In this document: positions 1 to 5,518 of the stretch, piece after piece
How positions within the stretch are numbered: position 1 is the stretch's first letter
Layout: each line of letters starts with the position of its first letter
Assembly (NCBI GenBank): GCA_964546285.1
Contig: CAZJJK010000142.1
Span: forward strand, 1 to 5,911
Source: CAZJJK01 sp964546285
Lineage (GTDB): Bacteria > Spirochaetota > Spirochaetia > Treponematales > Breznakiellaceae
Reading direction: 5' to 3'
Length of the DNA: 5,911 nt
Made by a program: the position numbers and the translations under genes
Notes under the pieces: generated by a model
Told to the model about the DNA's origin: nothing
What the model saw: the letters and a program-made list of their open reading frames with translations, nothing else
The model's database searches: none

Positions 1-1662
1 GAGAACTCGATTGACGCAGAAGCCTCGGAAATTGACGTTGAAATTTTCGACAGCGGCCTGAAAAAGATCATTGTTAAAGATAACGGTAAAGGCATACACA
101 AAGACGACCTTCCGCTCGCCGTGCAGAATCACGCAACAAGTAAAATAAGAGGCATTGCGGATATTGAGAGCATCAGTTCATTCGGGTTCAGAGGCGAAGC
201 TCTCGCAAGCATATCATCAATATCAAAGCTCACTATAATCAGCCGCTCGGCCGAAGAGGAAATAGGCGCTAAGTTTGTAAGCAGCAACGAACAAAATGAT
301 CTAAGTGATTACGCGGGAGCGGTTGGGACAACCATCATAATTGAAAATCTATTCTATAATATTCCGGCCAGAAAAAAATTTTTAAAGTCAAAAAGCGCCG
401 AGCTTAGAAAAATAAGGGAATCATTTCTGAAGATTGCTCTCGCAAAACCCGGGACAGGCTTTTCTTTCAGCATTAACGAAAAACGCATAATAACCCTCAC
501 AAAAGCAAATACGCTGACAGAAAGGCTTGAACAGATTTACGGCAAATCAGCAGTTAAAAATCTAAGCTTCGAAAGCCTGAAAGACAAAGCGGAAATATCC
601 GGCTTCTTTTCAAAGCCCGACTTTTTAAAATCCTCGCGCTCAATGCAGGCTCTGTACGTTAACGGAAGGTGCATCGAGCATAAATATTTAGGATTTCTTT
701 TATCAAAAGCATATGAGGCTATTGCACCGAAGGGAAGCCATCCGGCAGCAATTCTATTTATAAATATAGACCCTGAGTTAATTGACGTGAATATTCATCC
801 TGCAAAAAAAGAAATAAAATTTTGTGACCAGAATTACATCAACAGTATTATAATGCGCCTTGGAGAAAAGGCGCTTGGAAAAACACACAGCCTTAATATT
901 GAACATATAAGCGCTAAGCCCGCAGGCGCGGCCATATTCAGCAATATTGACACTAACCCCGCAACCGCAGGATTTGCTTTTAATTACGAAACGAAACATC
1001 ATAGTCTTATTACAAATACGGGTACATATATGCCGGAATATGCCCGGAAGACACTAGTAAGGGAAGCTGAAAAATCATTTCCGGCAGTGAAACCGTCTTA
1101 TGATTTTAAATATCTCGGTATAATTTTTGACACTTATATTATTGTCGAGCATGGTAACGATCTCACTTTTATCGACTTTCATGCTGCACACGAACGATCT
1201 ATTTATAATGAACTGCTTAATGCAGAAACCCGACCTGAAACGCAGGCTCTGATCTTCCCGAATGTAATTGAACTTTCAATCGAAGATTATCAAATATTTC
1301 TTGAAAAAAAAGATTATTTTGATAATTCTGCATTTGACGTAGATATTTTTTCGGATAAGTCCATAGTTGTCAGAGGAATGCCCTGCGCCGTAAAAGGCCT
1401 TGACATTGAAGGATTTTTTGCTGATATTTTTGAAGCGCTGAAGAATGACGCAGACCATATGCTTGATGTAAAGAAAGCGATTGCTGAAAAGGCAGCATGC
1501 CGGTCCGCAAAGCGCTCAGGAGATTCGCTCACGGTTGAGGATGCAGAGCTCATCGCAAGCCGCGCCCTGAGCGGAGATTACGAGAAAAGATGTCCTCACG
1601 GCAGGCCTTATATGTTTAAGCTTAAAAAAAACGATCTGGAAAAGGTGTTCAAACGTATATGA
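1..1662 (+). CDS. mutL: DNA mismatch repair protein MutL (5' end missing)
   Basis: MutL is the GHKL-ATPase that links MutS mismatch recognition to strand incision. The reading frame is open from base 1 and gives 553 residues. It begins at ENSIDA, equivalent to about residue 32 of E. coli MutL, so the start codon and catalytic Glu are outside the window. Seen in fragment numbering: DNGKGI (27-32), HATSKI (44-49), FGFRGEAL (61-68), GTT...PARKKFL (109-128), VNGR (220-223) and DVNIHPAKKEIKF (262-274). After a variable linker (about 285-365) comes the C-terminal dimerisation/endonuclease domain, with DFHAAHE (392-398), ACRSAKR (499-505), CPHGRP (531-536) and FKR (550-552). These are the metal-site motifs of nicking MutL proteins, absent from E. 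coli MutL. QALIFP (415-420) fits the beta-clamp-binding consensus QxxIxP. In the DQHA(x)2E(x)4E motif Gln is Phe and the last Glu is Asn. A GTG at 121 is an internal Val codon, not a start. The stop overlaps the coaC ATG by 4 nt. Confidence 0.97.
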   Translation, partial: ENSIDAEASEIDVEIFDSGLKKIIVKDNGKGIHKDDLPLAVQNHATSKIRGIADIESISSFGFRGEALASISSISKLTIISRSAEEEIGAKFVSSNEQNDLSDYAGAVGTTIIIENLFYNIPARKKFLKSKSAELRKIRESFLKIALAKPGTGFSFSINEKRIITLTKANTLTERLEQIYGKSAVKNLSFESLKDKAEISGFFSKPDFLKSSRSMQALYVNGRCIEHKYLGFLLSKAYEAIAPKGSHPAAILFINIDPELIDVNIHPAKKEIKFCDQNYINSIIMRLGEKALGKTHSLNIEHISAKPAGAAIFSNIDTNPATAGFAFNYETKHHSLITNTGTYMPEYARKTLVREAEKSFPAVKPSYDFKYLGIIFDTYIIVEHGNDLTFIDFHAAHERSIYNELLNAETRPETQALIFPNVIELSIEDYQIFLEKKDYFDNSAFDVDIFSDKSIVVRGMPCAVKGLDIEGFFADIFEALKNDADHMLDVKKAIAEKAACRSAKRSGDSLTVEDAELIASRALSGDYEKRCPHGRPYMFKLKKNDLEKVFKRI

Positions 1663-2192
1663 AAAAAATAATCCTTGGAGTAACAGCTTCCATCGCGGCT
1701 TACAAGGCCTGCGATCTGACCCGGCTTTTTAAAAAAGCCGGATATTCAGTGTTTGTCGTAATGACGGAAAACGCAAAAGAACTTGTAACACCTCTTACTT
1801 TTGAAACGCTTTCGGGCAATCCTGTGTATTCCGATAACTTTGTAAAGAACATGAAAGAAATGGGGCACATTGAACTTAAGAAAGACGCTTTGCTTTTCCT
1901 TGTGGCTCCTGCTACAGCGAACATAATCGGCAAATTCGCGAACGGGATCGCTGACGATCTTATAAGCACGACTTTTCTCTCAGTTACCTGTCCGGTCATG
2001 ATAGCACCGGCGATGAACCCGAATATGTGGGCTCACCCGGCGTTGCAGCAAAATATAAAACGTCTTAAATCATGGGGGGCTCTGTTCATAAGCCCGGAAA
2101 AAGGCAAAGTGGCATGCGGCGATGAAGGTGAAGGCAGGCTCGCACCTATTGAAAAAATTTTCAAGGCAGCCGAAAATGCCGTTAAAGGATAA
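1659..2192 (+). CDS. coaC: Phosphopantothenoylcysteine decarboxylase (CoaC), stand-alone
   Basis: This flavin-dependent cytosolic enzyme decarboxylates 4'-phosphopantothenoylcysteine to 4'-phosphopantetheine, the step after CoaB in coenzyme A synthesis. The 177-residue product is a complete HFCD-type flavoprotein domain. It shows GVTASIAAYK (7-16, FMN phosphate region), the catalytic-type His in GHIEL (69-73), APATAN (83-88, FMN binding), PAMNPNMW (117-124, the family's substrate-binding PxMNxxMW motif) and ACGDEGEGRLA (152-162), the substrate-recognition flap with its reactive Cys153. The start is set by the ATGA overlap with mutL. A weak AAGGTG lies 11 nt upstream, so translation is probably coupled to mutL. 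In most bacteria this domain is fused to CoaB. Here the frame stops right after the decarboxylase domain (tail AAENAVKG) and CoaB continues in another frame. All expected catalytic motifs are present, so it should be active. Confidence 0.95.
   Translation: MKKIILGVTASIAAYKACDLTRLFKKAGYSVFVVMTENAKELVTPLTFETLSGNPVYSDNFVKNMKEMGHIELKKDALLFLVAPATANIIGKFANGIADDLISTTFLSVTCPVMIAPAMNPNMWAHPALQQNIKRLKSWGALFISPEKGKVACGDEGEGRLAPIEKIFKAAENAVKG
2163..2166 (+). promoter_or_regulatory. Probable ribosome binding site of coaB
   Basis: AAGG lies 9 nt before ATG 2176, inside the last codons of coaC. It is short, but it favours 2176 over 2122 as the start. It also suggests that ribosomes finishing coaC, which stops at 2192, re-initiate just upstream. 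Confidence 0.4.
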
Positions 2193-2862
2193 AAAAATAA
2201 TAGTCACAGGCGGCCCAACCCGCGAATGGATTGATCCTGTACGGTATATATCCAATGCGTCCTCCGGGAAGATGGGCATTGCACTGGCCGATGCCGCTGT
2301 TTCGAGGTCCAGGCAAACTGTTTTTATTCACGGGCCGATTGAAAACAGCCTGCTGATAAATAAAATATTCAAGTCAATATATGTTGAAACCACGGCTGAC
2401 CTTATGAATGCCGTGTTGAATGAACTTACACCGGGATGTGTTATTATTATGGCAGCTGCCCCTGCCGATTTTCAACCTGAGAAAAAATCATCAACTAAAA
2501 TAAAAAAAGAAAATGACACGGACAAACTTATCCTTAAATTAAAAAAGAATCCGGACATCCTTAAAAATATTGCAGAAAAAAAATCAAAGGATGCTTCGCT
2601 AAGCGGTATTTTCGTGACTGGCTTTGCAGCTGAAACAGACAACACTGAAAGCAACGCGCTTAAAAAATTTAACGCAAAAAATCTTGATATGATATGCCTG
2701 AACGACGTTACTCAGAAAGATGCGGGCTTCGGTACAGACACCAATCGAATTATTATTTTTACTAAAGACAGTGATGGAATTAAAAAAACCGAATTGCCGC
2801 TCCTTTTAAAAGCAGAAGCAGCAGAGAGAATTCTTGATTTGATCGAAAGTGAAGTAAAATAA
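2176..2862 (+). CDS. coaB: Phosphopantothenate--cysteine ligase (CoaB), stand-alone
   Basis: CoaB joins cysteine to 4'-phosphopantothenate through a nucleotidyl-activated intermediate (CTP in most bacteria) to give 4'-phosphopantothenoylcysteine, the CoaC substrate. From ATG 2176 the product is 228 residues. It has VTGGPTREWIDPVRYISN (10-27), then SSGKMG, an AAAPADF segment matching the AAAVADY region of the family, LKKNPDIL with the conserved Lys-Asn-Pro, GFAAET, and the KNLDMICLNDV / GFGTDTN stretch. This covers the whole ligase domain. I chose ATG 2176 because it gives the natural MPLKDKKIIVTGG amino end and has AAGG 9 nt upstream. An in-frame ATG at 2122 would add 18 residues with no homology inside the coaC flap coding region. 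The gene overlaps coaC by 17 nt in the +1 frame. The alternative is that both ORFs are one coaBC broken by a 1-base insertion. Confidence 0.93.
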   Translation: MPLKDKKIIVTGGPTREWIDPVRYISNASSGKMGIALADAAVSRSRQTVFIHGPIENSLLINKIFKSIYVETTADLMNAVLNELTPGCVIIMAAAPADFQPEKKSSTKIKKENDTDKLILKLKKNPDILKNIAEKKSKDASLSGIFVTGFAAETDNTESNALKKFNAKNLDMICLNDVTQKDAGFGTDTNRIIIFTKDSDGIKKTELPLLLKAEAAERILDLIESEVK

Positions 2863-2871
2863 TTTAGTTCA

Positions 2872-2898
2872 CGGGTTAAGGCTGTATTAATAATCCCG
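2872..2898 (+). terminator. Weak hairpin after coaB, possible terminator
   Basis: CGGGTTA (2872-2878) can pair with TAATCCCG (2891-2898), leaving a bulged T and a 12-nt loop, 10 nt after the coaB stop. No T-tract follows, so it is not a classical intrinsic terminator. It is listed only because it is the best-placed structure for ending the mutL-coaC-coaB transcript. Confidence 0.2.
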
Positions 2899-3021
2899 GC
2901 ATGCTATTGCGCATAGCTCTGCACCGAGGAAGCTTAAAAACAAAATTTCAGCAAGATTTTCTTTACACACCTGCTTTTAAGTCTCCCCTATAGTGGGCCG
3001 GAAAAGCACAGACGATCTAAA

Positions 3022-3047
3022 ATGAGTTACTTTGTTAACGATCTCAT
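3022..3047 (-). terminator. Weak bulged hairpin after glnN, possible terminator
   Basis: Read on the minus strand, ATGA-(GATC bulge)-GTTA, a 6-nt loop, then TAAC-TCAT forms an interrupted 8-bp AT-rich stem followed by TTTT, about 30 nt past the glnN stop. The stem is weak and the T-run short, so this is a tentative call. Confidence 0.2.
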
Positions 3048-3075
3048 AAATCGCGGGTTATCCGGCATGCTTGCC

Positions 3076-5247
3076 TCAGCTTATAAAAAGCATCTCCCAG
3101 AATTTCGGTATTGGCCATAAATCATCATCAACCAGCGTCTCGAGCTTATCCACATCTTCCCTTATTGCGTCCATTTTCGTTTTTACTTCTTTGCAGTAAT
3201 AATCAGATTTTGCCTGCTCACCTTTAATGGACCCGCCTTTTTCACAGCTCACTTTTAATTTTAGCAATGCGGATTTAATACTGCTTATCAGCATGGTTAT
3301 ATTCAACAGAAAATCCTTTTGAACCGAGAGATCAACTCCGCTTCCAAGCGCGTTTGACGCTCCGGCAATAGATTCTGCTAATTCCTTCTGGTATTTCATG
3401 CCGGAAGGAATTACCTGTGTTGTGACCATATCGAACAATGCTTTCGCTTCTATATCAATATCCTTTGCGTATTTCTCAAGCCGTATATGATATCTTGATT
3501 TTAATTCTACATTGGATAAAACACCGAATTTATTAAAAATAGTATAGGCTTTTTCTTTGTTAAGGGCCATAAGAGCCTCTGGTGTAGTCTTTAAATTCGG
3601 CAGGCCTCTTTTCTCTGCCTCTTTATGCCATTCTTCAGAATAATTATCCCCCATAAACAGCACTATTTTTATTTTCTTTAATTCTTCCCTTATTACATCG
3701 AATACAGCCTGTTTAATATCAGTATCTTTTTTCGATTCCAGTTTGTCAGCCAGATCATCCAAAGCGGCCGCTGCAATTGTATTTAAAACAGTAGCAGGGA
3801 ATGATATTGACTGCGAGGAGCCGACCGCCCTGAATTCAAACTTGTTTCCCGTAAACGCAAACGGCGATGTCCTGTTCCTGTCAGTTGTATCCTTGCTGAC
3901 CAAAGGGAGGGAAGATAATCCGAGATCAATTATTGCGTCGTTGGAAACATTCGATACATTTCCATTTTCAATATCATCAAGAATTTTCGTGAGCTGATCG
4001 CCGAGAAAGACCGAAATAATAGCAGGCGGAGCTTCATTAGCCCCAAGCCTGTGGTCATTCGAGGAAGATGCGACCGATGCCCGTAAAATATCAGCATATT
4101 CATACACAGCTTTTATAGCAGCGACCAGAAACACAAGGAACTGCATGTTGTCCTGCGGAGTCCGGCCCGGCTCGAACATATTATTGCCGTCGGTATCCGA
4201 CAAAGACCAGTTAAGATGTTTTCCGGAACCATTAATTCTCGCGAACGGTTTCTCGTGAAGCAGACATGCAAGATTGTGATGCTTCGCGACTCTATGCAAT
4301 GTATCCATAACAAGCTGGTTATGGTCTACCGCAATGTTAGCTTCTTCAAAAATCGGTGCGATCTCGAACTGGCTTGGGGCTACTTCATTATGACGCGTCT
4401 TTGCCGGTATTCCGAGCTTATAAAGCTCTCTTTCAACATCGTGCATAAAAATCTGTATTCTCTCTTTAATGCTTCCGAAGTACTGGTCTTCGAGTTCCTG
4501 TCCTTTGGCAGGCGGAGCGCCTATTAAAGTTCTGCCTGTTAGCACAAGGTCCTGTCTTTTATAAAAATAATCTTTATCTATTAAGAAATATTCCTGCTCA
4601 GGGCCGAGATTGGAAATAACTTTCTTCGACTTTTTATTGCCGAGAAGCCTTAATATACGCAAAGCGCTTTTATTTACGGCATTTATGGAGCGCAGAAGCG
4701 GAGTCTTTTTATCCAGAGCTTCGCCTGTATAGGAGATGAAAGCTGTGGGTATGCATAGAGTAGCACCGGAACCGTTTTTCCGTAAAAAAGCCGGGCTCGA
4801 CATGTCCCATGCTGTGTAGCCCCGTGCTTCAAAGGTAGCGCGTACTCCGCCGCTGGGGAAGCTCGATGCGTCCGGCTCGCCCTGTACGAGCTGTTTGCCT
4901 GAAAATCTTTCTATAACTTCGCCGTTGCCGGAAGGTTCAATGAAAGCATCGTGCTTTTCAGCTGTCACGCCGGTCATAGGCTGGAACCAGTGAGCAAAAT
5001 GAGTGGCTCCGTTCTCCATTGCCCATTCCTTCATGGCATGCGCTATTGTATTCGCTGTATCAATATCCAGCTTTTTATTCTTATCAATTATTTCCAACAG
5101 CCTTTTATATATATCCTTCGGCAAATTAGCTTCCATCAGCCTTGCATTAAATGTATTCTCACCAAAATATGATGATATAGGTTTATCGATTTCTTTATGT
5201 GACATATGACTCCTTTCTGCTGCAATTATTGGTTTATTATTTCTCAT
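3076..5247 (-). CDS. glnN: Glutamine synthetase type III (GlnN)
   Basis: This cytosolic enzyme makes glutamine from glutamate, ammonia and ATP. The 723 residues match the ~700-730 of GSIII rather than the ~450-470 of GSI. Visible landmarks are HWFQPMTG (86-93), TAEKHDAFIEP (95-105), FSGKQLVQGEPDASSFPSGG (115-134), RGYTAWDMSSPAF (142-154), the catalytic-strand NLGPEQEYFL (213-222), KTRHNEVAPSQFEIAP (283-298), HEKPFARINGSGKHLNWS (331-348), RLGANEAPPA (400-409), DRNRTSPFAFTGNKFEFR (456-473) and a C-terminal WPIPKFWEMLF. These include the GS catalytic Glu residues, the NGSG glutamate-binding loop and the NRTSPF region equivalent to the NR(S/A) loop of GSI. The start at 5247 has GGAGG 5 nt upstream. 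Upstream extension to an ATG at 5319 runs through a promoter-like sequence. A second in-frame ATG at 5205 also has a good AAGGAG and would give 709 residues. The gene is alone on its strand, with no PII or regulator gene adjacent. Confidence 0.96.
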   Translation of the reverse strand: MRNNKPIIAAERSHMSHKEIDKPISSYFGENTFNARLMEANLPKDIYKRLLEIIDKNKKLDIDTANTIAHAMKEWAMENGATHFAHWFQPMTGVTAEKHDAFIEPSGNGEVIERFSGKQLVQGEPDASSFPSGGVRATFEARGYTAWDMSSPAFLRKNGSGATLCIPTAFISYTGEALDKKTPLLRSINAVNKSALRILRLLGNKKSKKVISNLGPEQEYFLIDKDYFYKRQDLVLTGRTLIGAPPAKGQELEDQYFGSIKERIQIFMHDVERELYKLGIPAKTRHNEVAPSQFEIAPIFEEANIAVDHNQLVMDTLHRVAKHHNLACLLHEKPFARINGSGKHLNWSLSDTDGNNMFEPGRTPQDNMQFLVFLVAAIKAVYEYADILRASVASSSNDHRLGANEAPPAIISVFLGDQLTKILDDIENGNVSNVSNDAIIDLGLSSLPLVSKDTTDRNRTSPFAFTGNKFEFRAVGSSQSISFPATVLNTIAAAALDDLADKLESKKDTDIKQAVFDVIREELKKIKIVLFMGDNYSEEWHKEAEKRGLPNLKTTPEALMALNKEKAYTIFNKFGVLSNVELKSRYHIRLEKYAKDIDIEAKALFDMVTTQVIPSGMKYQKELAESIAGASNALGSGVDLSVQKDFLLNITMLISSIKSALLKLKVSCEKGGSIKGEQAKSDYYCKEVKTKMDAIREDVDKLETLVDDDLWPIPKFWEMLFIS
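5210..5215 (-). promoter_or_regulatory. Second Shine-Dalgarno-like site inside the glnN start region
   Basis: AAGGAG on the minus strand stands 4 nt before an in-frame ATG at 5203-5205, which encodes residue 15 of GlnN (MSHKEID). It could serve an alternative, shorter product, or it may be the only true start. The first 14 residues are poorly conserved in the family, so homology does not decide. Confidence 0.35.
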
Positions 5248-5250
5248 GAA

Positions 5251-5257
5251 TTCCTCC
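5251..5257 (-). promoter_or_regulatory. Strong Shine-Dalgarno of glnN
   Basis: GGAGGAA on the minus strand, with its GGAGG core (5253-5257) 5 nt before ATG 5245-5247, is the strongest ribosome binding site in the window. It decides the glnN start used here. Confidence 0.8.
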
Positions 5258-5269
5258 GAACCACTTATA

Positions 5270-5304
5270 ATTATAAAGTACAAGACCAGGCTGAAATCTG
5301 TCAA
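5270..5304 (-). promoter_or_regulatory. Candidate sigma-70 promoter of glnN
   Basis: On the minus strand a perfect -35 TTGACA (5299-5304) is followed after 18 nt by TACTTT (5275-5280), a fair -10. A perfect TATAAT (5270-5275) lies 5 nt further down, but at 23 nt it is too far from this -35. Either -10 would start transcription about 15 nt or less upstream of the GGAGG, giving a very short leader. This places the longest ORF start at 5319 upstream of the transcript. I see no clear sigma-54, NtcA or GlnR/TnrA-type site. Confidence 0.5.
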
Positions 5305-5363
5305 GATTTGTTGATGCAAATCACTTATTATTCAATAAATTTAACAATTCAGTAACATAACCC

Positions 5364-5380
5364 GCAATATTAGGCAATAT
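5364..5380. repeat. Tandem GCAATAT direct repeat, possible operator
   Basis: GCAATAT occurs at 5364-5370 and 5374-5380, exactly 10 bp apart (about one helical turn). The second copy runs into the palindrome AATAT-AA-ATATT (5376-5387), just upstream of the first + strand promoter candidate and between the two divergent genes. The spacing fits a regulator bound twice on one face of the helix. The AT-rich background makes chance occurrence plausible. Confidence 0.25.
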
Positions 5381-5401
5381 AAATATTATTTTATTGTTTA
5401 A

Positions 5402-5410
5402 TGCTATAAT
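5402..5410 (+). promoter_or_regulatory. Candidate extended -10 promoter (distal) for the exported-protein gene
   Basis: TGCTATAAT is a perfect extended -10 (TG-n-TATAAT). No good -35 is seen 15-18 nt upstream, but extended -10 promoters can work without one. The predicted start of transcription is near 5417, about 100 nt before the coding region at 5519. Confidence 0.4.
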
Positions 5411-5433
5411 AATTGATTCATTTGAGAAGCCTT

Positions 5434-5448
5434 ATGCTGAATAAGCAT
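5434..5448. repeat. Inverted repeat between the two promoter candidates
   Basis: ATGCT (5434-5438) and AGCAT (5444-5448) flank a 5-nt spacer, touching the -35 of the proximal promoter. An overlapping alternative pairing, CTTAT/ATAAG, also exists. It could be an operator or a hairpin in a transcript from the distal promoter. The stem is only 5 bp. Confidence 0.2.
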
Positions 5449-5477
5449 TAGACAAACAAAGTAATCAGTGCTATACT
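5449..5477 (+). promoter_or_regulatory. Candidate sigma-70 promoter (proximal) for the exported-protein gene
   Basis: TAGACA (5449-5454, five of six matches to TTGACA) is followed after a 17-nt spacer by TATACT (5472-5477), with the extended TG at 5469-5470. This is the best-formed promoter in the window by spacing. Transcription would start near 5484, leaving a leader of about 35 nt before ATG 5519. Confidence 0.6.
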
Positions 5478-5518
5478 CACAGAGTAAAATACTTATTTAA
5501 CATTAGGATTATTATCAA

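Larger units (their letters stand above)
2863..3075. other. Convergent intergenic gap, no gene
   Basis: These 213 nt separate the coaB stop from the glnN stop on the opposite strand. I find no credible coding region or RNA gene. They contain several weak short hairpins (for example GCTAT-5 nt-ATAGC at 2903-2917 and GGCA-TGCT-TGCC at 3064-3075, directly after the glnN stop). The 10-mer CCGGCATGCT occurs at 2896-2905 and again at 3062-3071. No strong GC-rich stem followed by a T-run is seen, so the termination signals for both units are unclear. Confidence 0.6.

Noticed and set aside
121..123. GTG as a start codon for mutL
   Set aside because: The frame is open upstream to base 1 and encodes conserved MutL sequence (ENSIDA, DNGKGI); this GTG is an internal Val.
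2122..2124. ATG as the start of coaB
   Set aside because: It lies inside the coaC flap region, adds 18 residues without family similarity, and has a worse context than ATG 2176.
3022..3120. A 32-residue + strand ORF (MSYFVNDL...) in the convergent gap
   Set aside because: It has no ribosome binding site, overlaps the 3' end of glnN in antisense, and shows no recognisable motif; an ORF of this length is expected by chance.
4113..5209. Several 60-100 residue ORFs on both strands inside glnN
   Set aside because: They are out-of-frame shadows of a strongly conserved gene, with no motifs of their own.
5248..5319. N-terminal extension of glnN to ATG 5319
   Set aside because: The extension has no ribosome site, no similarity to GSIII, and spans the TTGACA / TACTTT promoter and the GGAGG site.
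5290..5340. Nitrogen-control sites (NtcA GTA-N8-TAC, GlnR/TnrA, sigma-54 -24/-12) upstream of glnN
   Set aside because: I looked for each consensus and found no convincing match; the nearest, TGGTC...TTGTAC, lacks the -12 GC.
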